Origin: JAFAGO01 sp031987605
GTDB taxonomy: Bacteria > Bacteroidota > Bacteroidia > Flavobacteriales > Weeksellaceae
Direction: 5' to 3'
DNA: 64,000 bases
NCBI GenBank assembly: GCA_031987605.1
Contig: DALZZF010000009.1
Coordinates: 1 to 64,000 of the forward strand
Positions 33,320 through 42,816 of this stretch are shown piece after piece. Below the pieces are notes generated by a model. It saw nothing but the letters and a program-made list of their open reading frames with translations. It searched no databases and was not told the DNA's origin. The stretch's first letter is position 1, and each line of letters opens with the position of its first letter. The translations under genes were made by a program, and so were the position numbers.

Positions 33320-36300
33320 TTATTTTTTTATCAATTTCTTCGTCAGTGTTTTTCCTGATTTTGCAGTTGCGGTCAGAAGGTACACTCCTGTCGCAAGATG
33401 ACCGACATTTACTGATTTTGCAGAAGCAGAAGACTGAATTGCGATTTTCCCTGAAAAATCGGTTATTCTTATATGAGCTACCTCTTCTGAAAAATAGAGT
33501 ATATTCTGTACAGGATTCGGGTACACTTTAATCCCAATTTCTTCCTCTTCTTCTAATGACAATACATCTTCCAACAATACATCTGTGTAATTGGTAGTTT
33601 GATTATAGGTATTGACATCATCCGCTAAAATCGGACCTATTTCATTTCCATTTTGGTCTATACGTATTTTCACACATCTACAGCTCATCGCAAAATATGG
33701 ATCTACTCCTGGTGAATATGGTATTAACGTGCCTGCCGTTCTATCAACAACTAAAGCAACAGCTCTGCCGAGATAATTGCTATTGAGTGCCGCTGTCCAA
33801 AGACCGGTAAACCTCGAACTGATGCCAAAATCTGTAGTGCCACCCGAAAGTACAGTTCTCCATCCTCTGATTCCAACAAAAGGGATGTTTCCTATTTTGA
33901 AATTTGAATTTCGAAACAAAGAACCGCTGGAGTTCTGTATCGTTCCCGAGTAAGTTCCTGTGATAGAATTAGGAGCTGTGGCATCTATGCCGGCTAATGA
34001 CCAAGGCATAGTAGATAGCTGAGCAGTAGTGGAAGAGGAATAAACATCTGGTATACGCCATCCCGCAGGACAAGGATCAAAAGGAGATTTTTTGCCACCT
34101 CTTCCCCAACGGTCAGCTGCTAAATTTGGTTCTGTAGGTGGAGAAACCCAATCTGTTCCGTTTGTATTTAATCCAGCTCCTGTTGCAAAGTCTGATGGTT
34201 TTAAGAACTGCAATGGGTGATTCGCTGCATATCTTAGCACTTTTGCTACTTTAGTTGCTATAGGATCTGTGGAGATTACACCGGAATTAACCGAATAGGT
34301 ATTATATTCTTCAATGTATGACGAATTATATTGTGAGCTATTCAGTGTGGTATATGAAATATTGCCACTATTGCTATTACCAAGATAAATATTGTATGCA
34401 GAGCCATCCGGATTGGTAAAAGAAGGTAATGGATCTTTTCTTCCCCATTGGTATTATAATCCACCGGAATTTTTTATTCCTTCTATATCAGCATTTGAAA
34501 GATTGTTTGGGTCTGAAGCAAAATGCAACATATCCGTAGCTCCTAAGTTTCTATCCATCATTTCGGTCAACATTACAGTTCCTTTTTTAAGATAATTAAC
34601 ATAGTTTTGTGCTTCATGCAGAGGACTATCATTTCTATAAATAATCGATTGTAAAGGGGTATTTGTAACCCAGATATGCCAGCTCCAAAGTGCCGGATTA
34701 TTAATATCACCATTGTGCAATGATACAATCGCATTTCCTGATTGCCCCGGATTGATATTTACCATAATATTCGTTCCGTCAATAGCACTTAATGTGGTTG
34801 GTTGTGAACTTAAAGAAACATTTTGTAATAAATTTTGGTTAGTCGCCCATAATACATTTACTTTCAAATCATTGAAACTTGACACATTAAGAATATCCGG
34901 ATTATCCAAAAGGTTACTCTGAACGGAGAATGCTTTTCTAATCGGAATATTGATGGTTTGTACAGACGGGGCTTTCACTAACGCAAAGGAATTAGGATCA
35001 TCCAATCCTGCTTCAAAATTTGGTATTGAAGTATCTGTAAAATATGCGGTAGGGAAATCATAGTTATTGGTCATATACAGAGGATCTTTTATACAACGTA
35101 CACCATACGCATTGGAGGTTGGGTCTTTAGTAGTACCGATTATGAATCTCCCTGTTACATTTGGGAAATTAGTATCGGGAACTCCGGTTTGCCCAGCATC
35201 GGGAACCATAACTGCAGCACGTGCACCCACTGCAGGTGTGTTATCGAACCATCTTGTCATAGTAGCTGTCCACAGCAGCGTGTGATGCTGATCGGTATAT
35301 TGGGCAGCGTGTAGTCTTTTGTCTATCGCTCCGGTACCTGGGAAAATCCCCATATTGTAAGCAGATACATTGCTAAGATCGAAACCGATTTGCGGATATA
35401 ATTTAATATTATGCTGATATGTTTTCATTCCTGCATTTGTCGGCAAGATAGTAACATTGATGTTTTTATGAGGTGTATCAGTTTTATATCCAAAAGGCGA
35501 ATAATCCATTCTTACATTATCTTGGTAATCCCAGCCACCTTCAGAACTCACCAGCATAGAAGGCACTCTCCAGCCGTTGGGACAAGGGTCAAAAGAAGAT
35601 TTATCATTATACGGCTGTCGTTGGGAATTGTAACCATTGTTATTCGGATTAGAAGCTGTATGATTCCCTTTTGAATTGTCCGACCACAAATTTAAAAGTC
35701 CTAATTTTTCATCGGTATAGCCGGGGTAGTCGTTAGAACCTGTATATCTTCCAAACCAGTTCAGAGGAAGATTGGCGTTATTATTATAATATGCCAGATC
35801 GGTGGTATTATCATTTACGACATAAATTAAACTCAAAGGATTTTTGACAGAAGTTTGGATATTATCCTTTATTTTGGCATCGGCGCGATTAATATTCAGG
35901 GTGAAATCATCAATTTTCATAGCATTGTTCACCGGATTACTTGCACCACGATGTCTTACCCTGCCTGCTTTGCCGGATACTTCATAGAAGTCGTCTCCTT
36001 TTGTTACCAATGTTGGTATAGGATCTTTTCTGCCCCATTGATAGAGCAACCCTCCGTTTTTAGTCCATTCCGAACTTGCTAAACCTGCACTGGTAGCTCC
36101 CAAATTTCTATCCATCCATTTCCAATCATTTGGAGAAATATCCTGAACGGAATTGTTACTCAATCGTTTTTGTACATATGCATTGTCAGTACTATAACTA
36201 ATATACTGAGGGCCGTCTTGTGTAGGATCATCTGTAACCCAAACGTGCCAGCTCCAGTAGATGACATTATTCACTTCATACGAAATTACGGCATTTCCTT

Positions 36301-36628
36301 TCTTATGTTTGTTCACGGGGACTTTTATGACCGCTTGGTCTCCACCTCCGGTTATGATCAACTCATAATCTGCACTTGTTTTTATTAAACCGTGCTGGTC
36401 TTCCCAATATACATATGCTTTTGCCGTTCCGGAAGGAATCGGTGTACCAAAAAATCCGTTATTTGCCCACATTGCATAGGCTTTTTTAACCGGGATATAT
36501 AATCCGTCGTTTGAAGAATTAACATCAAAAATAAAGCTGTTGGGGGCTAACTCAATATTCTGTGCCTTGTTGGTATTGAACACCAACAATAATAGACAGG
36601 ATAAAACCTTGTGTAAATTAATTTTCAT
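33320..36628 (-). pseudogene. Two-module FISUMP protein with T9SS sorting domain, split by an in-frame stop
   Basis: One continuous reading frame of 1102 codons interrupted only by TAA at 34454-34456 (codon 725). The N-terminal product (34454-36628, 724 aa) has a signal peptide, an Ig-like region ending WSWHVWVTDD, a FISUMP domain (WMDRNLGA, residues 171-178; LLYQWGRKDP; FDPCPNGWRVPS), a second Ig-like region ending WSWHIWVTNT and the start of a second FISUMP (MMDRNLGA). The stop falls at NSGGL-stop-YQWGRKDP, where the first module reads NGGLLYQWGRKDP, so one T-to-A change of a Leu codon explains it. The downstream piece holds the rest of module two (FDPCPAGWRIPD) and a type-A T9SS C-terminal domain (VYPNPVQNILYF...GVYLLTATAKSGKTLTKKLIKK). 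Without it the N-terminal product would not be anchored. A sequencing error is the alternative. Confidence 0.85.
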
Positions 36629-36640
36629 AGTGTTTATATT

Positions 36641-37918
36641 TTAGTTTCCGTTTATTTTTATCGTCCAAATATCAAAACCACCATTGTTACTCGTAATATC
36701 TCCATCGGTTGAATCCGAATATCCTGTTACGACATAATTTCCGTCCGGTGCCTGAATTATGGAAAAAGCTCTGTCTAATCCACTTCCTCCGTATTTTTTC
36801 TGCCATTGAACATTTCCTGAAGAATCTATTTTTATTACATAATAATCATAATCCCGGCTTCCTTCATAATTTTCAGCATCCGAATAAGAATCTCCTGCGA
36901 CAATATAACCTCCATCCGCAGTTTGGATAATAGAACGTGCAAAATTTGACAATGAACCGCTATATGTTTTACTCCACGTTGTATTTCCACTTGCATCCAA
37001 CTTCAGAATCCAGTATTTTATTCCCGGAGTAGCAGTTGGTATATCTCCTAAATTATTGGTTGTCTTTGTATATCCTGCAATAATGTATCCGCCGTCTGAT
37101 GTTTGAAGTACAGAAGTTGCCTCATCGTCATCGTCTCCATCATAAACTTTAGACCACTCTGTATTTCCCGCACTGTCGAGTTTTGCAACCCACAACTGCA
37201 GGTCTGTGCGCTCTTCAAAAGTTCTCACTCCGTTGCCGGCAATTATGTATCCACCATCTGTAGTCGGTTCTACTGCATTAGCTGTTGTAGATTGATTTAC
37301 ATCCGGAATAGCAGCCAGTACTTTCTGCCAGACAATACCACCTGTACTATTCAGTTTCACAATCCAGCCATCCGTAACTGAGGTTGTTTTAAAAGAAAGG
37401 TCTCCATCAGTAGATTCGGTAGCTCCTGCGAATACAAAACCGCCGTCAACTGTTCTCTTAAGAGAAGAAATTCTGTCATAATGAGAACCTCCGTAATTAT
37501 TGCGCCAGGCTATGCTGCCATTGTAAAAATTAACAATCCACGCGTCCATTTCTCCATGGTTTGCCGTAACATCCATATCAGAAGAAGTGGAAGCTCCTGC
37601 CATTACAATATTATTGGAATATTCCACAATTGAGGTAATCTCATCATTCATAGTTCCTCCAAAACTTTGGTTGTACGACTGATTTCCATTGTCACCCGTT
37701 TTTACCAGAAAAAAATCTTTCATCCCTTTTGTTCCGTTAAATGTGGGGTTGGTAGGAGATTCTGTAGAGCCTGCTATTACAAATCCACCCGTGGATGCAG
37801 CCTGTATAGCGTAGGAAAATTCATCCTTGATGCTGCCAAAAGATTTTTGCCAAATAATATTCTGCGAATAACCGAATGCGGATAAAAACAGAAATAAAAA
37901 ATAGTTCGTCTTTCTCAT
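36641..37918 (-). CDS. Secreted repeat protein (propeller-like, 'DGGYIIAG' repeats)
   Basis: A 425-residue secreted protein (signal peptide MRKTNYFLFLFLSAFGYSQ) made of about seven repeats of roughly 55-60 residues, each with W-x-K-(S/V)-(F/Y), then an xDGG(Y/F)(I/V)(I/V)AG core and a closing W(I)(V/L)K(L/I)(D/N)xxG. This is the pattern of beta-propeller-like secreted proteins common in Bacteroidota. Acidic DxDxD patches (GDDDDEATS, DSTDGDITS) may bind calcium. No T9SS C-terminal domain is seen. It lies 12 bases upstream of the split FISUMP gene and is probably the first gene of that operon. Binding target unknown. Confidence 0.75.
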   Translation of the reverse strand: MRKTNYFLFLFLSAFGYSQNIIWQKSFGSIKDEFSYAIQAASTGGFVIAGSTESPTNPTFNGTKGMKDFFLVKTGDNGNQSYNQSFGGTMNDEITSIVEYSNNIVMAGASTSSDMDVTANHGEMDAWIVNFYNGSIAWRNNYGGSHYDRISSLKRTVDGGFVFAGATESTDGDLSFKTTSVTDGWIVKLNSTGGIVWQKVLAAIPDVNQSTTANAVEPTTDGGYIIAGNGVRTFEERTDLQLWVAKLDSAGNTEWSKVYDGDDDDEATSVLQTSDGGYIIAGYTKTTNNLGDIPTATPGIKYWILKLDASGNTTWSKTYSGSLSNFARSIIQTADGGYIVAGDSYSDAENYEGSRDYDYYVIKIDSSGNVQWQKKYGGSGLDRAFSIIQAPDGNYVVTGYSDSTDGDITSNNGGFDIWTIKINGN

Positions 37919-38158
37919 TTTTTTTGTTTTTCTATATTAGTTTTTAGTTTTAGTACAGACCCAAAAATACACTGTTGCAAAAATTTGCAAAATTCCTAAT
38001 CTACGAATACCTCGTTTGAATCCACGAAATAAGGTTTTCGATTGATATACGTTTCTCTAAAAAATAAATCCAAAAGTGTTTCACATTTTTTTGTGGTTAT
38101 CTTTGATATTTGTATTTTTTTGTTTGCTGAGGTGAAGTTTTGTCGAGGTTGGAAATAA

Positions 38159-38190
38159 GCTTTGTCAAAGATTTCAAACTTTGACAAAGC
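38159..38190. repeat. Perfect 12-bp inverted repeat (GCTTTGTCAAAG)
   Basis: GCTTTGTCAAAG-ATTTCAAA-CTTTGACAAAGC. It abuts the left end of the dispersed element at 38191. Confidence 0.85.
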
Positions 38191-38320
38191 AAGATGAAGA
38201 AGTCTCACAACTAAATGATGTGGGTCGAGAATCGTCTAAACGAAAACCACTCTCAGACAAGGGGTCGAGAAAAAACATAAAAAAAGCTGTTTTCACGAGT
38301 TGTGATACAGCCTCATCTTA
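38191..38320. repeat. Dispersed ~120-bp element, copy 2 (near-identical copy at 12196)
   Basis: AAGATGAAGAAGTCTCACAACT at the left and AGTTGTGATACAGCCTCATCTTA at the right form imperfect terminal inverted repeats of about 22 bp (AAGATGA outer and TCACAACT inner blocks match). The core GATGTGGGTCGAGAATCGTCTAAACGAAAA is identical to copy 1 apart from scattered changes. It directly follows the 3' end of the LytTR regulator gene in the same orientation as copy 1 relative to yidC. Confidence 0.88.
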
Positions 38321-38358
38321 CTAAAAAACTATTCAAATAAATAACGAAAAAGCGCTCA

Positions 38359-39108
38359 CTACTTCGATTTCAGAAGAATGAATAATTCCTCTCTTTTCTG
38401 CCGTGATACAGGGATTTTCACATTATTTTCCAATACAACATAGCCTTCATTAAGGTAATGTGAAATGAAATTGAGGTTGATAATATAAGATTTGTGCACC
38501 TGAAAAAAAGTATGGGCAGGAAGGAGCTTCACAAAGTTTCCGATGCTTTGCGAACTTAATATGGATTTGCCGTCCGAAAGGTTGATTTTCGTATAGCCGT
38601 CCACGCCTTCACAATGGATGATACGCTGAATGTCCACAAACTCAAGACCCTCGCGGTTCGGAATGATGATTTTTTTGTTTCGGAAATTGGAAAGCTCCAG
38701 ATGCTGAAGAAACTGTAAGTTTTTTTCTAATGACTGTTTGTTTCTGATGCTTTCTTCGGCACGATGAACCGTTTTCACCAAATCGTCGTTATCGTAAGGT
38801 TTCAGGATATATCCTGCAGCATTGTGTCTGATGGCTTCCAGAGCATATTCGTCATAAGCCGTTGCAAAAATCACCTCGAAAAAAGGATTGTCTCCAAACT
38901 CGCGAAGCATCTCAAAACCGCTCATCTCAGGCATCTGAATATCGAGAAAAACCAAATCGGGTTCGGATTCTTTTATCTTTTCCATAGCTTCCGCAGGATT
39001 ATGAGAAGTTCCCACAATGCTGATTTCCGGACAGAATCTTTCGATTTTATTCGCTAAAATGGTGGTGGATTTCGGTTCGTCATCTACAAGGAAAGCCCTG
39101 ATTTTCAT
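38359..39108 (-). CDS. LytTR-family response regulator
   Basis: A 249-residue two-component regulator. N-terminal receiver domain with acidic pocket (FLVDDEP), phospho-acceptor Asp56 in LVFLDIQMPEMSG, conserved Thr/Ala (FATAYDEYALEA) and Lys in YILKPYDNDD. C-terminal LytTR DNA-binding domain (about 145-245): IHCEGVDGYTKINLSDGK, FVKLLPAHTFFQVHKSYIINL. The partner is almost certainly the propeller histidine kinase encoded just upstream, although 400 bases separate them. Targets unknown; the adjacent secreted-protein operon is a candidate. Confidence 0.93.
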   Translation of the reverse strand: MKIRAFLVDDEPKSTTILANKIERFCPEISIVGTSHNPAEAMEKIKESEPDLVFLDIQMPEMSGFEMLREFGDNPFFEVIFATAYDEYALEAIRHNAAGYILKPYDNDDLVKTVHRAEESIRNKQSLEKNLQFLQHLELSNFRNKKIIIPNREGLEFVDIQRIIHCEGVDGYTKINLSDGKSILSSQSIGNFVKLLPAHTFFQVHKSYIINLNFISHYLNEGYVVLENNVKIPVSRQKREELFILLKSK

Positions 39109-39509
39109 AAGGAATTATTTTTAAGTTATAGACCAAAGTTTGAATACATTATCATTTTTTAAACATTGAAGTTGTTTAAACTTTTTGCTTGTACTGCTCC
39201 GTAGCAATCTGTTCATAGCATTTATATAATTTTACGAACAAGCTCCGTAGATTCTGTGTTAATTTTCAATAAAAAAATATATTTTTTCTATATTTGTAAT
39301 TCAAAACAGCTTTATGCTAGTTTCCAAGAGAGTCAGTTATTATTAAGGCTCTCTTTTCTTCTTCATAATCAGCCTTAGGAGCGACCTGTTAATCATTTTT
39401 TTACAGTCCGCTCCTCCGGAGCTCACTAAACATTGTCCAAATATTTTCTATTAACAGAAAATCCCTACGAGACATTTTTTAATCTGTGATAAAACAAACA
39501 GATACATTA
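39109..39509. other. 401-bp spacer between kinase and regulator genes
   Basis: Contains an inverted repeat TTTAAAC-N9-GTTTAAA upstream of the regulator, an orphan plus-strand -7 box (39290-39297), a terminator-like hairpin (39331-39360) and a REP-like stem AGGAGCG...CGCTCCT with CTGT/ACAG inside it (39376-39413) followed by CTCCGGAGCT. No open frame of merit. Such a long spacer is unusual inside a two-component pair. Confidence 0.6.
39290..39360 (+). ncRNA. Possible short transcript (weak candidate)
   Basis: TATATTTG at 39290-39297 is an exact -7 box on the plus strand. About 40 bases on, AAGAGAG/CTCTCTT (around 39332-39357) forms a stem followed by TTCTTCTTC. Together they could make an RNA of about 55 nt opposite to both flanking genes. 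The -33 element is poor, so this is only a suggestion. Confidence 0.2.
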
Positions 39510-42368
39510 TTAAATTAAAATACGGAGTACGACCAGCGTTCCCGTTTGGCTTTCGTCTGAGGTGTTTTTATCGGTTATTTTATAATCAATCCTTTGTCCC
39601 GACTGGTTCAGCAACTCGATGCGTTCGCGGAGAACTTTTGAGGAACGTCTTTCCGATTCGGAGCGGTGCGAATTGAGTGCCATTGCTTTTTTGTAGCCGA
39701 TTCCGTCATCGTCTACCCTCACTTCCAGCGTGTGTTTGTCTTGTTTGGAAAAGGTAACGGTAATCTTTCCACCGTCCTTCTTATGAAAAATTCCGTGATT
39801 GACGGCATTCTCAACAATCGGCTGGAGAATCATCGAGGGAATCTGCGGATTTTCCGCTTTCAGTTCGCTGTTGCAGATGATTTCGTAGGTAATTTTGTCC
39901 TCGAAACGCATTTTTTCTATCAGAAGATAATTTTCCAGCAATTCGATTTCGTTTTGCAAAGAAATATTCTGCATAGAGGAATATTCAAAAAACATTCTGA
40001 TTAATTTGGAAAATTTCGTGAGATAATTCTCGGACATTTCCACATCGTTTCTCTGGATATAATACTGTATCGCATTGAGGGAATTGTGTACAAAATGAGT
40101 ATTCATCTGAGAGCGGAGAGCCAAAAGTTGTAGCTCCGAATACCGCCTATTGTTTTCCGCTTTCTTTTCTGCATTCCTTTTCACATTTCTGAAAACCTTT
40201 CGAAAAATCAATCCCGAAACCAAAAGAAAAAATAAAATTCCCAACATCTTTACCCAGCCTTTTTCGTACCATGTAGGTTGCACGATAATAGTCAGTTTCG
40301 AGACCGATTCCGCAGAATGGAGGGTTTCGGATTTTACTTCCAAGATATACGTCCCGTGACTCAGATGGCTGAAAACCACTTGTTTTTCAGTCAATTCGAG
40401 CCACTCTTCTCGATTATTATGAAATAAATGGGTAGGGATAATCCTATAATAAAAACGAGCAGAATTACCCCTCGAAAAGTCCTCAGCCGAAAAAGGAATC
40501 ACGATATTGTTTCGGTTTTCCGGAGAAACGACAAGAGAATCCCGGAGCGAACCGAATACGACAGGAACGCTTCTGTACAATCGGCTGTCCGAAATATCAA
40601 TACTGCTGATTCCGAAATCGGTAGCGGTATAGAGTAGGTTTCCCTGCATTTCGATATCGTTGACGTTATCGGAAATCAGCCCGTCCACTACGGAATAGGT
40701 ATCGGGAATGTCGCTTTTTTCGTAATGGTTTCCCTTGAGCCGAAGTTTTTTCACGCCTTTTTGAGAACTGAAAAACACCACGTCCTCATTCTGTTTTTTA
40801 ATCATTTTGTGGACAACCAGACCTTTGGTAACGGGAATACGCCGGATTGTCTTTCCGTCGAAACTGTAAATCCCAAGTCCGTCTGTCCCGATCAGGAGTT
40901 TCCCGCCAACCTCAAGAAAAGAAATAGCGGGATAGTTGAATTTCTCGCCAAAAACGGAAACCAATTCTCTGTTACGGTAAAGGAACAAACCGTTTCCGCC
41001 TCCGAAGTACAGTTGGTTTTTGTACACGATTCCTCTGGAGAGTCCTGTTTTGGGAATAATTTTGTCAAGAGTTCCGTCTGCATTACACACTTCGAGTGCG
41101 TGGCTGTATATGACAAACATCTGTTCCCGAAAACGGAAAAAATCTTTATAAGCTGTATATTTTGGATTTTTATCAATCCATTTTACAAGTTGCCAATGGT
41201 TGTTTGTTTTTTCCCAGATTTCTTTATCGGTTATTAAATATCCGTTTCTTATCCTGTATGCACCACCTTTAACAAAATCCAGATGATGAAACGTGCGGTC
41301 TGAAATATTGTATTGATAAAAACCGTCTGAACCGCCACTTGCATAGAGTTCTCCATCTGTCTGCCCTATGCTGAAAATTCTTTTTTCTTTGAGAAAATGT
41401 CCTGCTTTCCTTTGTTCGGCAGATTCAAAAACGAGTCCCGATTCGTTGTTGTACCAGAAATTTCCGTACTTATCCAGATAAGAATTGAGGTTATTCGGAA
41501 ATCGGTCTGTAAACTGAAAATGTGCTGTTGGTTCAAAATTTTCATCGAGAACATACAGATGAGCTCTGGAAGAAAGATGAAATTTTCCGTTTACCCAATC
41601 GAACTTCACGGCAGGGTGCAGTAGTTTTGTTCCGAAAAACTTTTCGGCGGACAGAAATTTTTCTTTTCCGTTTTTAAAATCAATAATCGAAATACCGATA
41701 TCCGTCATAACATAAAGGATATTATCATTGATAGCTCCTCTTTTAAAACCGGAAAGCGGGGGTTGTTTCCTTTCGCTTTTGTACGTTTTCACATTTCCGT
41801 TCTGATCGGTCAATTCCAGAATATTGGGTTTCAGCATCGCCAGTTCATTATAAAACGGATGCCATAGCGAAACATATTTCTCGGTTTTTATTTTTTTCAA
41901 AAACAAAGAATCTACGGGAAGATTTTGCCAGACTTTATTTCGCAATCTATAATAACGTCCGTTTGTATCTAAAATCATCTCTTTGCTGAACTGATAAAAA
42001 ATATTGGGAGAAAGCACATCATTCTCCAGATTGGGGAAGAGGTGCACCTTGTCGTCCTGCACATATCCCTGAGATACACTTTTGGAGAAAAACCACACCC
42101 TGTTCTCGTCATCTACGGCAAGTTCCCAGACATCTTGGTTGGTAAGTCCGTTCTCGTAAGTGAAATTGGTAAACCTCGAACCGTCGAATTTGCTAAGTCC
42201 TCTGCTTGTCGCAAACCACATATTGCCTTTCCTATCCTGAATCATTCGGTAAATGCGTGTAGAAGGAAGCCCGTCTTTATCGGAATAGCTCATGTACTTC
42301 TGCTGTGGAAATCCATAGCAGAAAATTGTCAAAAAAAACAAAAATGTGATAATCTTTTTCAAATGCAA
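39510..42368 (-). CDS. Two-component propeller sensor histidine kinase (LytS/HisKA_6 type)
   Basis: A 952-residue membrane sensor. Signal/anchor MHLKKIITFLFFLTIFCYG, then a large periplasmic beta-propeller region (about 25-600, starting KYMSYSDKDGLPSTRIYRMIQDRKGNMWFATSRGLSKFDG), a Y_Y_Y-type domain (about 610-690), a transmembrane helix (near 700-720), the HisKA_6 phospho-acceptor box with His at about 758 (MNTHFVHNSLNAI), and the ATPase domain (PSMILQPIVENAVNHG; DDDGIGY). The H-box is atypical: the family usually reads NPHFLFN, here NTHFVHN. Partner of the LytTR regulator downstream. The propeller suggests sensing of an extracellular polymer or its breakdown product; the ligand is unknown. 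Confidence 0.9.
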   Translation of the reverse strand: MHLKKIITFLFFLTIFCYGFPQQKYMSYSDKDGLPSTRIYRMIQDRKGNMWFATSRGLSKFDGSRFTNFTYENGLTNQDVWELAVDDENRVWFFSKSVSQGYVQDDKVHLFPNLENDVLSPNIFYQFSKEMILDTNGRYYRLRNKVWQNLPVDSLFLKKIKTEKYVSLWHPFYNELAMLKPNILELTDQNGNVKTYKSERKQPPLSGFKRGAINDNILYVMTDIGISIIDFKNGKEKFLSAEKFFGTKLLHPAVKFDWVNGKFHLSSRAHLYVLDENFEPTAHFQFTDRFPNNLNSYLDKYGNFWYNNESGLVFESAEQRKAGHFLKEKRIFSIGQTDGELYASGGSDGFYQYNISDRTFHHLDFVKGGAYRIRNGYLITDKEIWEKTNNHWQLVKWIDKNPKYTAYKDFFRFREQMFVIYSHALEVCNADGTLDKIIPKTGLSRGIVYKNQLYFGGGNGLFLYRNRELVSVFGEKFNYPAISFLEVGGKLLIGTDGLGIYSFDGKTIRRIPVTKGLVVHKMIKKQNEDVVFFSSQKGVKKLRLKGNHYEKSDIPDTYSVVDGLISDNVNDIEMQGNLLYTATDFGISSIDISDSRLYRSVPVVFGSLRDSLVVSPENRNNIVIPFSAEDFSRGNSARFYYRIIPTHLFHNNREEWLELTEKQVVFSHLSHGTYILEVKSETLHSAESVSKLTIIVQPTWYEKGWVKMLGILFFLLVSGLIFRKVFRNVKRNAEKKAENNRRYSELQLLALRSQMNTHFVHNSLNAIQYYIQRNDVEMSENYLTKFSKLIRMFFEYSSMQNISLQNEIELLENYLLIEKMRFEDKITYEIICNSELKAENPQIPSMILQPIVENAVNHGIFHKKDGGKITVTFSKQDKHTLEVRVDDDGIGYKKAMALNSHRSESERRSSKVLRERIELLNQSGQRIDYKITDKNTSDESQTGTLVVLRILI

Positions 42369-42816
42369 GGAATTATTATCGTAACAAATATACCTAAACT
42401 ATCAATGAAAAAACCAGCCGAAAACAAAGAACGGTGGGTTTGAGTTGCTGAAAAACGCTTATCAATCGATTAAACTTTTACTCTGCTCACGAAACCAACA
42501 AACTGCAACCGCAAAATGATTGAAAGAAATATCCGTATATTTATTCTATTTTTCTAGCAGATTTTTCTTATAAAAAACCCCGAAAATCCTGTCAAATTTT
42601 CGGGGCTCTTAAATAATAAACTATTAAAAAAAATAAACCAATAATAATTTAATCAAAATATAATTCTATGATTGGTTTGTTGGCAAACGTAAAATGCAAT
42701 AAAAAAGTATAACAGACACAGAAATAAAATATACCGCTGAAATCAACACCTTTATAACTTTTGATAAGTGAATCTCTAAAAATTAGTATATTTAGAACAA
42801 CAAATTTAACCCTAAA
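42369..42816. other. 448-bp divergent intergenic region
   Basis: Lies between the kinase start (leftward) and the acyl-CoA carboxylase start (rightward). It contains a strong hairpin terminator that belongs to neither gene (42578-42605), an inverted repeat AAACCAAT...ATTGGTTT, a GTTTG-TTGG-CAAAC hairpin and a minus-strand TACGTTTG box at 42684-42691. The carboxylase has TATATTTA just upstream, a 7/8 match to the -7 box. Confidence 0.6.
42578..42605 (-). terminator. Orphan intrinsic terminator
   Basis: Stem CCCCGAAAAT/ATTTTCGGGG with an 8-base loop; on the minus strand it is followed by TTTTTTAT. No annotated gene ends here: both flanking genes start on either side of this region. Confidence 0.8.

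Larger units (their letters stand above)
37919..38358. other. 440-bp intergenic region carrying two repeats
   Basis: Gap between the secreted-repeat gene's start and the response regulator's stop. Its right half contains a perfect 12-bp hairpin and copy 2 of the dispersed 120-bp element. The left half is AT-rich with no recognised gene; a 70-codon open frame on the minus strand here overlaps the hairpin and has no family features. Confidence 0.7.

Noticed and set aside
37996..38208. 70-codon minus-strand open frame in the 38 kb spacer
   Set aside because: Overlaps a 12-bp hairpin and the end of a dispersed repeat; no protein-like pattern.
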